Positions 8,446 through 16,023 of a stretch of DNA of 34,028 nucleotides are shown in pieces. How positions within the stretch are numbered: the first letter of the stretch is position 1; the number at the start of each line of letters is the position of its first letter. Under the pieces are notes generated by a model. It saw only the letters and a program-made list of their open reading frames with translations. It did no database searches and was not told the origin of the DNA. Source of the stretch: an uncultured Anaerolineales bacterium (GTDB taxonomy: Bacteria > Chloroflexota > Anaerolineae > UBA4142). The stretch is taken from NCBI GenBank assembly GCA_903825565.1, contig CAIKBD010000020.1:1-34028 (forward strand), written 5' to 3'. The translations under genes and the position numbers were made by a program.

Positions 8446-8480
8446 AGACCCTAAAGGTTTTGGGGAAACCTTTAGGGTCT
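8446..8480. repeat. Perfect hairpin repeat, AGACCCTAAAGGTTT
   Basis: A 15-bp perfect inverted repeat (8446-8460 and 8466-8480) with loop TGGGG lies in the 62-bp gap between the thiolase and CoA-transferase genes. It belongs to the same family as 7079-7149 and 13404-13416. It may attenuate or protect the transcript, but there is no T-tract on the - strand. Confidence 0.7.
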
Positions 8481-8490
8481 GCGCTCACAG

Positions 8491-9708
8491 TTAGTAGATA
8501 ATCTGCTCATCCTCTAGTTTTTTAATTTCTTCGCGTGACATACCGAGCAGACCGCCAAAAATTTCTTGGTTGTGTTCTCCCAAAAGTGGAGACGCTTGGC
8601 GAATCTTGGCAGGTGTTTCCGACAATTTCCAGGATGGATTGATCACCACCTTTTTGCCCATCACCGGATGATCAACCTGGTTGATCAAGTCGCGCGCCTT
8701 GACGTGCGGATCGGAAAGAATTTCTTCCGCGCTGAGCGAGGGCATCGCCGCGACGCCAGCATTTTGCAACATCGTCATCACTTGATAATGCGTATAGTTG
8801 ATTGTCCACGCCGAAATGAACTTGTCCAATTCACACCGATTCACCCAGCGATTGTACACGGTGGCAAAGCGTTCGTCCTGGCTCCATGCCGGATTGCCCA
8901 TCACGCCACAGAGCGCGCGCCACTCTTCGTCCGTTGCGACGGCGATGCTGATCCATTTGTCGTCGCCCTGGCAACGATAACAGTTGTGCGGTGCCATAAT
9001 CGAATCTTGATTACCCCGGCGAAACGGCGAGGTTTTATTCATCGTGTATTGCATCAGTTCAGAACCGATTAGCGCGCTGACACATTCGGACGAAGAGAGA
9101 TCAATGTACTGCCCCTCGCCGGTTTTTTGGTGATGGACGAGCGCGGCAAGTAAGACGAATGCCGATGCAGTGCCGACGCGCAAATCCATCACGCCGCTCA
9201 TCGTGTTGGGTTCGCCATCCTCATAGCCGGTGAGATGTGCCAGTCCGCCAAACGCGGCAAAGATCGGCGCATACCCGGCATACTCGCGATACGGTCCCGA
9301 GGAACCAAATCCCGATGCCGAGAGCATGATGATGTCGGGCTTGACCTTGACCAGGTCTGGATAGCCCAGTCCCAATTTGTCCATCACGCCCGGGCGCATG
9401 TTCTCGACGACCAGGTTGCTTGCCGCGATAATTTTTTTCGCCAGGTCTGCGCCTTCGGGACGACTCAGGTCGAGCGTGACGCTTTTCTTGTTCAAGTTGG
9501 CATTGTTGAAAATCGGCGAGGCATTAAAATCTTTGAAACTATCGCCGGTGGTAATTGAACCATGACGCGTTTGGTCAATGCGCTTGCGGCTTTCGATCTT
9601 GATGATTTCGGCTCCCAAGAAAGAGAGGAGCAAAGTGGCAAGCGGTCCTGCCCAGACCCAACTGAAATCGGCGACGCGGACCCCTTTGAGAGCATTTCTA
9701 TTTAGCAT
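8491..9708 (-). CDS. CaiB/BaiF family (class III) CoA-transferase A
   Basis: This 405-residue protein has the class III CoA-transferase fold. The N-terminal segment VRVADFSWVWAGPLATLLL and the LGAEIIKIE motif bind CoA. Asp175 in SGVMDLRVG is the likely catalytic residue that forms the acyl-aspartyl anhydride. Family members move CoA between organic acids (formyl-CoA:oxalate, carnitine, bile acids, benzylsuccinate). It lies 19 bp downstream of a second, divergent class III enzyme, and the pair may form a heteromer or activate two different acids. GAGGGGGAA precedes the ATG. The substrate cannot be read from the sequence. The neighbouring decarboxylase and thiolase suggest a dicarboxylic or branched acid. 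Confidence 0.9.
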   Translation of the reverse strand: MLNRNALKGVRVADFSWVWAGPLATLLLSFLGAEIIKIESRKRIDQTRHGSITTGDSFKDFNASPIFNNANLNKKSVTLDLSRPEGADLAKKIIAASNLVVENMRPGVMDKLGLGYPDLVKVKPDIIMLSASGFGSSGPYREYAGYAPIFAAFGGLAHLTGYEDGEPNTMSGVMDLRVGTASAFVLLAALVHHQKTGEGQYIDLSSSECVSALIGSELMQYTMNKTSPFRRGNQDSIMAPHNCYRCQGDDKWISIAVATDEEWRALCGVMGNPAWSQDERFATVYNRWVNRCELDKFISAWTINYTHYQVMTMLQNAGVAAMPSLSAEEILSDPHVKARDLINQVDHPVMGKKVVINPSWKLSETPAKIRQASPLLGEHNQEIFGGLLGMSREEIKKLEDEQIIY

Positions 9709-9727
9709 CTAAAAATTCCCCCTCGTT

Positions 9728-10936
9728 CTAAATAACGCCCGCTTCTCTGAACTTGACCAAGTCTAGCTTGGTGTATCCCAAGCGATTGCAATAAATTTCT
9801 TCGTTATGCTGACCCAGAAGCGGCGCACCGTGATTGTCGCGCGGCGCGGTTTTGGAAAGTTGGTACGGCAACCCCGGATACATCAATTTGCCGGCAAGTG
9901 GGTGATCGATCTCGACGTAAAAACCGCGCGCTTGCGCTTGCGGCGAATGGAACACTTGCTCCGCCGAGCAGACGGGCGCGCACGCCGTGCCTTGCGATTG
10001 GACGCGATGGAATAGTTCCTGGGTATCGTACTTGAGCGATTCTTCACGCAAACGAATCCGCAGATCGTTGAAATTCGCCTCGCGCGCTTTTTGCGTGCAG
10101 AATTTTTCTTCCTTGATCCATTCGGGATTGCCCAGCGCTTCCGCCAAGCCGGTCCACTGTTTTTCCGGATGCAAGACCACCATCACATAACCCCCGTCGC
10201 GACAGCGCAAGAGCGTATCGCGCACGCGGTTGATTTCATAACGCGTGGGGTTTTTACCCAGTTCATAATACCGCGCAATGTTCACGCGTTCGAGCGCCAT
10301 CTGCGCTTCTTGTTTGGAAATGTCGAGATACTGCCCAGTGCCGCCGGCAGTGCGCCAGTACAACGCGCCCATAATGCCGACCGATGCGCTGACCCCCGCA
10401 TCACATTCGCCGACAAAGCCGCCGCCCTTGATCGGTTCGCGCTCTGCATTCGGCGACGCGGCGGGCAGGACATAACCCCCGCCACTCGCGTGATAGGTGT
10501 TGAGATAGTATGCTTTGTAATCGCGATACGGTCCGTCTTGACCAAACGGCGTAATCGAAGCCATAATCAAAGCCGGATTGATTTGTTTGAGCACATCCCA
10601 GCCCAGCCCCAGCTTTGCCATCTCGCCCGGTGCGCGATCCTCAACCAGAATGTCCGCATCGGCGATCAATTTCTTAAAGATATCGCGCCCGGTTGCCGAA
10701 TCGAGATTGAGCGTGATTCCAAGTTTGTTCGTATTGAGATAGAGAAACAATCCTGCCAGTTCTGGATCGGGATGATCACCCAGAAACGCGCCGCGCTTTC
10801 GGGCTGGGTCACCTGCTGGTGTTTCGACCTTGATCACTTCTGCGCCGAGATCAGCAAAAAGTTTGGTGCAATACGGTCCCGCTACAAAACTACAATATTC
10901 AACTAGCTTCACACCGCTTAACGGTCCATCTGCCAT
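9728..10936 (-). CDS. CaiB/BaiF family (class III) CoA-transferase B
   Basis: This is a second class III CoA-transferase, 402 residues. It has VKLVEYCSFVAGPYCTKL at the N-terminus, LGAEVIKVETP, and Asp179 in GECDAGVSA as the probable catalytic aspartate. It is clearly divergent from the adjacent paralogue, so this is not a recent duplication. Adjacent pairs of unlike CaiB/BaiF proteins are known to form heteromers in some pathways, for example BbsE/BbsF. That arrangement is an inference here. GAAGGAG lies upstream of ATG. The gene follows bioY by 54 bp. Confidence 0.9.
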   Translation of the reverse strand: MADGPLSGVKLVEYCSFVAGPYCTKLFADLGAEVIKVETPAGDPARKRGAFLGDHPDPELAGLFLYLNTNKLGITLNLDSATGRDIFKKLIADADILVEDRAPGEMAKLGLGWDVLKQINPALIMASITPFGQDGPYRDYKAYYLNTYHASGGGYVLPAASPNAEREPIKGGGFVGECDAGVSASVGIMGALYWRTAGGTGQYLDISKQEAQMALERVNIARYYELGKNPTRYEINRVRDTLLRCRDGGYVMVVLHPEKQWTGLAEALGNPEWIKEEKFCTQKAREANFNDLRIRLREESLKYDTQELFHRVQSQGTACAPVCSAEQVFHSPQAQARGFYVEIDHPLAGKLMYPGLPYQLSKTAPRDNHGAPLLGQHNEEIYCNRLGYTKLDLVKFREAGVI

Positions 10937-10990
10937 TCTACCAACTCCTTCATTGCGTCATCAAAATGAGTTTGCGCCTGCGCCAAGTGT

Positions 10991-11587
10991 TTAACTCAAC
11001 GCTTTGAGCAACGTCGCCAACGCACGTCCCGAAAGCGCAACGCCGCTCGCCACGATGGCTTTGCCCGCATCCACCAACACGAACGGCAATACGCCGAACT
11101 GCCACGCGCTCGCCAACTCCATAATCCAACTTGTGCCCTTGCCTATCGCAAACCAGGTCGCCAGCCACAACGCGCCGCAGAGATAAATTCCCGCCGTGCC
11201 CGCCAACCCAGCCACGCAAAAACGAATCCGGCTTGGGCGCGCGACGGACGCGGCGATCAACCCAGCCAGGTACGCACCCAGGACGAAGCCGAGCAGATAA
11301 CCGCCGGTCGGACCCAGCAACGCGACCAAACCGCTCTTGCCTTGTGCGAACACGGGCGCGCCGGCAAAACCCAGAGCCAGGTACTCGAGTTGACTCACCG
11401 CGCCCAACTTGCTTCCCAGCACCAAACCGGACAGCAAGACGAACAACACTTGCAGAGTGATCGGCACAGGACCGATGGGGATCTGAATCTGCGCGCCCAG
11501 CGCAGTGAGCAACGCAAAGCTGGTCGCCAGCAGAATCTGGCTTGGGAAAGTGGCCATTCGTGGAACCGATCGTGCGAACGCAGTCAT
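10991..11587 (-). CDS. bioY: Biotin transporter substrate-binding membrane protein BioY
   Basis: This 198-residue integral membrane protein has about six hydrophobic helices. It carries the BioY hallmarks IPIGPVPITLQVLFVLLSG near the N-terminus and GPTGGYLLGFVLGAYLAG in the middle. BioY is the biotin-specific S component of ECF transporters, working alone or with shared EcfAAT, which are not in this window. Its position between the CoA-transferases and the OadB/biotin-carrier genes fits a supply role, because the carrier protein encoded two genes upstream must be biotinylated. No biotin operator (BirA site) was recognised, so expression probably follows the operon. Confidence 0.92.
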   Translation of the reverse strand: MTAFARSVPRMATFPSQILLATSFALLTALGAQIQIPIGPVPITLQVLFVLLSGLVLGSKLGAVSQLEYLALGFAGAPVFAQGKSGLVALLGPTGGYLLGFVLGAYLAGLIAASVARPSRIRFCVAGLAGTAGIYLCGALWLATWFAIGKGTSWIMELASAWQFGVLPFVLVDAGKAIVASGVALSGRALATLLKALS

Positions 11588-11629
11588 CGTTCAACCTCTT
11601 TTGTAGTTTTTGTCTTTTTGCGAAACATT

Positions 11630-12760
11630 CTAGCGCGCGAGCAGAGCCAGAATCGCGCCGCCCGCCATCACCGAACCGATTTGCCCCGCCGTGTTCGACG
11701 CCATCGCGTGCATAATCAAAAAGTTGTTTGGGTTCGCTTCCAACCCGAGCCGGCTAATCACGCGCGCCGACATCGGAAACGCCGAAATTCCGCACGCGCC
11801 GATCAGCGGGTTCACCTTGCCGCGCGTGAGAATGCTCAACGCTTTGCCGAAACTCAACCCCGCCACCGTGTCGAGCGCGAACGCGACCAAGCCCATTCCC
11901 AGAATACCCAGGGTTTCCCATTGCAAAAACTTGCCCGCTGTCATCGTCGAACCAATCGTCAGTCCCAGGAACAGCGTCACGATGTTGATCAGTTCGTTCT
12001 GCGCTGTGTTCGACAAGCGCGGCACCACGCCAGCTTCGCGAAGCAAGTTGCCCAGCATCAACATCCCGATCAGCGGCGCGGACAACGGAGCGATCAATCC
12101 GCACACCAACGTCACCACAATCGGAAAAACAATCTTGAGCCACTTGGACACTGGCTGGTTGTTCGTATACGGCATCGGCACGGCGCGTTCCGCTTCGGTC
12201 GTCAATGCCTTGATGATCGGCGGCTGAATGATCGGCACGAGCGACATGTACGAATATGCCGCCACCGCAATCGGCGCGAGCAAATCTGGTGCGAGCGCCG
12301 CGGCGACATAGATCGAAGTGGGACCATCGGCGGAACCGATAATGCCAATCGCAGCCGCGTCATTGATCTTGAAACCCATCAGCGTGGCGAGCATCAGCGT
12401 GCCAAAGATGCCAAACTGCGCCGCCGCGCCCAGGAGCACCGTGTACGGTCGCTCGAGCAGTGGACCAAAATCGCACATCGCCCCTACGCCGATAAAGATC
12501 AACAACGGAAATAATTCGTTCTTGATCCCAATGTTGTACAGAATGCCAAAAACACCATCGGGCTCGGTCATGCCCGTCACGGGGATGTTTGCCAGGATCG
12601 CGCCAATGCCGATGGGTAAGAGCAGAACTGGTTCGTACTCTTTTGCAATCGCCAGGTAGATCAGCACGCCGCCCACCAGAATCATGATCACATGACCCAG
12701 GCTGAGATTCGTCAAACCCTGGATCAATCGGGTCGAGACGGTTATATCAATGCCATTCAT
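11630..12760 (-). CDS. Na+-translocating decarboxylase beta subunit (OadB/GcdB/MmdB family)
   Basis: This 376-residue polytopic membrane protein forms the Na+ channel and carboxybiotin-decarboxylase part of the sodium-pumping decarboxylases. The family's ion-site segments are visible: GIIGSADGPTSIYVAAAL with the conserved Asp, and NPLIGACGISAFPMSARV near the C-terminus with the Asn, Gly, Ser and Arg positions used for Na+ and proton passage. It forms a unit with the OadG-biotin carrier gene 15 bp upstream and the carboxyltransferase beyond it. Sequence alone does not tell whether the complex acts on methylmalonyl-, glutaconyl-, malonyl-CoA or oxaloacetate. The CoA-transferases favour an acyl-CoA. 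Confidence 0.93.
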   Translation of the reverse strand: MNGIDITVSTRLIQGLTNLSLGHVIMILVGGVLIYLAIAKEYEPVLLLPIGIGAILANIPVTGMTEPDGVFGILYNIGIKNELFPLLIFIGVGAMCDFGPLLERPYTVLLGAAAQFGIFGTLMLATLMGFKINDAAAIGIIGSADGPTSIYVAAALAPDLLAPIAVAAYSYMSLVPIIQPPIIKALTTEAERAVPMPYTNNQPVSKWLKIVFPIVVTLVCGLIAPLSAPLIGMLMLGNLLREAGVVPRLSNTAQNELINIVTLFLGLTIGSTMTAGKFLQWETLGILGMGLVAFALDTVAGLSFGKALSILTRGKVNPLIGACGISAFPMSARVISRLGLEANPNNFLIMHAMASNTAGQIGSVMAGGAILALLAR

Positions 12761-12775
12761 TGCACTTTACCTTTG

Positions 12776-13297
12776 CTATTCAATCTTGAAGAGCGGTGTG
12801 CCAAAGGGCACCGAGTCGCCGACCGCAACCAACACTTCCAGGATCGTACCGTCTTGCTGCGCCTTGACACTGTTCGCCATTTTCATCGCTTCGATCACGC
12901 ACAGCTCTTGCCCTTTGCGAATCGGGTCGCCGGGTTTCACCGCGACGGCAAGTAATTTGCCGGGAAGCGGCGCGGTAATTTTTTTACCGCCCACCGCTGG
13001 TTTAGTGGCAGTTGGTGCGACTGGCGCTGGAGCTGGGGCAGGACGCGGGGCGGAGGCAAGCGGTCTCAACGCGGGCGCGCTGGGCGCGGATGCCGCCGCG
13101 CTCACCGGCTTGACCGATGGCGCGGGTTCTGCCGGCGCAGATTCTTCGGCGGCGACTGGGACGGCGAGAAAATCTTTGCCGGTCGCCAGTGCAAAGATGC
13201 GACTGAGCACCATGATGGCAAACATCACGACGAGCAAAGCCAGGAACACAATGCCCAATCCATAGATCGTGACATTTAATGCGGTTACGAAATCCAT
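12776..13297 (-). CDS. OadG-type membrane anchor fused to biotin carboxyl carrier domain
   Basis: This 173-residue protein has a single N-terminal transmembrane helix (about residues 10-34), as in OadG/gamma subunits. An Ala/Pro-rich flexible linker follows (about 48-103), then a biotinyl domain (about 106-173) with the biotin attachment motif EAMKM, Lys139. It would carry CO2 as carboxybiotin from the soluble carboxyltransferase to the OadB membrane subunit. In many complexes gamma and the biotin carrier are separate chains. Here one chain does both, tethering the swinging arm to the membrane. RBS AAAGGAC precedes the ATG. Confidence 0.9.
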   Translation of the reverse strand: MDFVTALNVTIYGLGIVFLALLVVMFAIMVLSRIFALATGKDFLAVPVAAEESAPAEPAPSVKPVSAAASAPSAPALRPLASAPRPAPAPAPVAPTATKPAVGGKKITAPLPGKLLAVAVKPGDPIRKGQELCVIEAMKMANSVKAQQDGTILEVLVAVGDSVPFGTPLFKIE

Positions 13298-13403
13298 TGT
13301 TAGTCCTTTTCAATAATCTGGTCAGACCCGTCAAGTTTTCTGCGTACAGCAGTTACCTTGTCTTTGCGTCAGTCTTGGCGAATCGTGCGTCGGTTTGCAC
13401 AGG

Positions 13404-13416
13404 AAACCTTTAGGGT
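13404..13416. repeat. Half-copy of the AGACCCTAAAGGTTT repeat
   Basis: AAACCTTTAGGGT, preceded by GCACAGG, lies in the 123-bp gap between the carrier and carboxyltransferase genes. The surrounding GTCAGACCCGTCAAG may be a fragment of another intergenic repeat. No promoter is convincing here. Confidence 0.5.
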
Positions 13417-13420
13417 TTTA

Positions 13421-14983
13421 TTAAAGTGGAATGTTGCCGTGCTTTTTCCAGGGGCGATCACTCTTTTGTTTTTTCGCCAAACCGCGCAGAGCATTGATCA
13501 ACATTGGGCGCGTGTCGCGCGGGTCAATGATCTCGTCCGCCCATTGCATCGCCGCGGCGTGATACGGAAACTTGCCAAACGTCGCCCGGTATTCCTCGAG
13601 TCGGCGCGCGCGCACCTCATCCGGGTTTGGCGCGGCGGCAATCTCTTTGCGATAAATGATCGCGACCGCGCCCTCCGCGCTCATCAAACCCAGTTCGGCG
13701 GTGGGCCAGGCAAGCAACAAATCCGAACCCAGGGGTTCCGAGCACATGGCTTGGTTGCCGCCGCCGTACGCCTTGCGCACATACACCGTCACCATCGGCA
13801 CGGTTGCTTCCGAAATCGCGTGCAGAACTTTGGCGCCGTGCCGCAAAATTCCACCGTGCTCCTGATCAACCCCCGGCAAATACGCGGGCGTGTCTACCAA
13901 AAATACCAGGGGAATGTTGAACGCATCGCAAAAGCGAATAAAGCGCGCTTCCTTGTCGCTCGCGTTGATGTCAATCGTGCCTGCTAATGCTTGGGGATTG
14001 TTCGCCACAAATCCGACCGAGTGTCCATCGAGCCGACCGAAGCCGGTGATCATGTTTGGCGCGTATTCGGGTTTGATTTCAAAAAAATAATTATTGTCCA
14101 CGAGTCGCGTAATGATCGCGTGCATATCGTAGGGTTCGTGCGCGTCAGTCGGCACAATGTCAATCAAGTCCTCATCCCGGCGATTGGGATCGTCGTCGCT
14201 CTGATAAACTGGGGCTGGATCGGTATTGTTCGCCGGCAAGAAACTGATGAGTGCCCGGGCTTGGCGCAAACAATCTTCGTCGTCCTCCGCGACCAGGTCA
14301 CAACAACCGCTGATCGTCGCGTGGACTTGAGCGCCACCCAGTTCTTGTTCGTCAATCTCGACGAACTGCGCGGCTTTGATCAGCGTCGGCGAAGCGACGT
14401 ACATCGTACTCGTCTCGCGCACCATCAAAACAAAATCGGTGAGTGCAGGAGAGTACGCCGCGCCTGCCGCGCACGGTCCCATCATCAGCGTAATTTGGGG
14501 AATGACACCCGAGGCGAGGGTGTGCGCGTAGAACAGCGCGGGATAACTGTCGAACATACTGCGCGTGACCGCGTCTTGCACGCGCACGCCGCCCGAGTCC
14601 ACCAAGCCGATGCAGGGCACGCGTGCATCCAACGCGCGGCGCATAATGCGCAAAATCTTTTTTCCGCCGGTACTTGCCATCGTGCCGCCCGCGATCGTAA
14701 AATCTTGCGCGTACACGTAAACCGTCCGACCATCTACCGTGCCCGAGCCGGTGATGACACCATCGCCGGGCAATTCGCGCTCGTCAATATCAAACCCCGT
14801 CGGGCGCGATTTTGCCCACAGTCCCAGTTCGACAAAACTGCCGGGGTCGAGAAATTTTTCGATCCGCTCGCGCGCGGTGAGTTTGCCGCGTTGATGTTGC
14901 CGTTCCACTTCTTTTGCGCCGCCGCCTTGCACCAGCGCGGCGCGGCGTCGCGCGAGTTCGTCCAGTTTCGCTCGCATATCCAT
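13421..14983 (-). CDS. Biotin-dependent acyl-CoA carboxyltransferase subunit (methylmalonyl-CoA decarboxylase alpha / propionyl-CoA carboxylase beta family)
   Basis: This protein of about 520 residues has two crotonase-like carboxyltransferase domains. The N-terminal half shows KLTARERIEKFLDPGSF and the oxyanion segment YAQDFTIAGGTMAS. The C-terminal half shows GFVANNPQALAGTID and LVDTPAYLPGVDQE. The length suits MmdA or PccB better than the longer GcdA. No biotin carboxylase gene is nearby, but a Na+ pump and a membrane-bound biotin carrier are adjacent. The enzyme therefore most likely decarboxylates an acyl-CoA, transferring CO2 to biotin, rather than carboxylating one. I chose ATG 14983, 8 bp after AGGAG. 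A GTG at 14992 overlaps that site and is less likely. Confidence 0.9.
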   Translation of the reverse strand: MDMRAKLDELARRRAALVQGGGAKEVERQHQRGKLTARERIEKFLDPGSFVELGLWAKSRPTGFDIDERELPGDGVITGSGTVDGRTVYVYAQDFTIAGGTMASTGGKKILRIMRRALDARVPCIGLVDSGGVRVQDAVTRSMFDSYPALFYAHTLASGVIPQITLMMGPCAAGAAYSPALTDFVLMVRETSTMYVASPTLIKAAQFVEIDEQELGGAQVHATISGCCDLVAEDDEDCLRQARALISFLPANNTDPAPVYQSDDDPNRRDEDLIDIVPTDAHEPYDMHAIITRLVDNNYFFEIKPEYAPNMITGFGRLDGHSVGFVANNPQALAGTIDINASDKEARFIRFCDAFNIPLVFLVDTPAYLPGVDQEHGGILRHGAKVLHAISEATVPMVTVYVRKAYGGGNQAMCSEPLGSDLLLAWPTAELGLMSAEGAVAIIYRKEIAAAPNPDEVRARRLEEYRATFGKFPYHAAAMQWADEIIDPRDTRPMLINALRGLAKKQKSDRPWKKHGNIPL

Positions 14984-15001
14984 GACCCACACTCCTGTGA
15001 A

Positions 15002-15922
15002 CTAGAGACTTCGAATATAGCGACCCAGTGCCATCGCCGCCGTCACGCCGTCGCCAACCGCGGTCGCAAATTGCATCGGCGAATTGTGGCGAATGTCACC
15101 CGCCGCGAAAATACCTGGGATGCTCGTCTCCATATTTTCATTAACCGCAATTTGTCCGAGCGGGGTCAGCGGCAAAATATCGCGCACGAATTGCGTATTC
15201 GGAATGAGACCAATCCGCACGAGCAAGCCGGCGACCGCCAACTGACTCTTGACGCCGGTGGCGACATCTTCCAGTTCCAGCCCAGTCACCTTGTCATCGC
15301 CCAGCACTGCGGTGATCTTGGTCGCCAACTTGATTTCCATGTTCGGATTTGCCGCGACGCGATCCAACAACACCTGGGTCGCTTTGGCTTGGGGTAATAA
15401 TTCGACGATTGTAATTTTGCAACCCAGCGTTTGGAGATTCAGTCCGTCGTCCACGCCGGAATCGCCCGCGCCGGCGATGGCGAGCGGTTTGCCGGCATAT
15501 TCAGGTCCGTCGCACGTCGCGCAGTAGAACACGCCCCGTCCGTTGAACTCATCTTCGCCCGGCACACCCAGTTTGCGCGGATGCGCGCCGGTTGCGAGGA
15601 TGACGCCCTTGCACGTGCGGCTCTGGTCTTCGGTCTTGACGAGTTTGTATTGGGATTTGCTTTCGATGCCAAGGACCGTGCCGATTTCAACTTCCGCGCC
15701 GGCGTTCATCGCTTGTTCGAGCATCGCGGAACCGAGTTCGGGACCTTGGACGCCGTTCGCAAACCCCGGATAATTTTCGATGAGTTGGCGATTCATCAGT
15801 TCGCCGCCCATGATCTCTTTTTCGAGAATCAAGGTACGAAAGCCGGCGCGGCTCGTGTAGATGCCCGCCGCCAAGCCCGCACACCCAGACCCAATGATGA
15901 TTACGTCATAGTCGGTATACAT
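15002..15922 (-). CDS. Thioredoxin-reductase-like flavoprotein lacking the NADPH HRR motif
   Basis: This 306-residue protein has the bacterial thioredoxin reductase layout. There is an FAD site GSGCAGLAAG (Cys where most have Pro), an internal redox pair in FYCATCDG, a second nucleotide fold GAGDSGVDDGL, and a C-terminal PGIFAAGDIRH. The HRRxxxR segment that binds the NADPH 2'-phosphate in E. coli TrxB reads VELLPQAKATQ here, so NADPH may not be the donor. NADH or a ferredoxin-type donor is possible. It likely reduces a dithiol or selenenylsulfide partner, and the UGSC selenoprotein two genes upstream is the obvious candidate. Start ATG 15922 follows AAGGA by 6 bp. An upstream in-frame ATG lies inside a repeat arm region and was rejected. 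Confidence 0.85.
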   Translation of the reverse strand: MYTDYDVIIIGSGCAGLAAGIYTSRAGFRTLILEKEIMGGELMNRQLIENYPGFANGVQGPELGSAMLEQAMNAGAEVEIGTVLGIESKSQYKLVKTEDQSRTCKGVILATGAHPRKLGVPGEDEFNGRGVFYCATCDGPEYAGKPLAIAGAGDSGVDDGLNLQTLGCKITIVELLPQAKATQVLLDRVAANPNMEIKLATKITAVLGDDKVTGLELEDVATGVKSQLAVAGLLVRIGLIPNTQFVRDILPLTPLGQIAVNENMETSIPGIFAAGDIRHNSPMQFATAVGDGVTAAMALGRYIRSL

Positions 15923-15937
15923 ATTTGTTCCTTGCTT

Positions 15938-16014
15938 GTAAGGGCGAAGCATTTTTTCGTCTCTGAATTTCACGTTGCTCACGCAAAGCGTGCGAAAAAA
16001 TGCTTCGCCCTTAC
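15938..16014. repeat. Perfect 22-bp inverted repeat element between flavoprotein and MaoC-like genes
   Basis: The arms at 15938-15959 and 15993-16014 are perfectly complementary over 22 bp (core AAGGGCGAAGCATTTTTTCG) and separated by 33 bp. Inside is a smaller palindrome around CACGTTGCTCACGCAAAGCGTG. It looks like a non-autonomous, MITE-like or REP-like element. The length of 77 bp and absence of an ORF fit this. In RNA it would fold into a long hairpin between two operon genes. Confidence 0.75.
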
Positions 16015-16023
16015 CCCAATACC

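Noticed and set aside
13991-15397. Long + strand open frame (468 codons)
   Set aside because: It spans two clear - strand genes and their junction, and its product is Arg/His-rich without domains.
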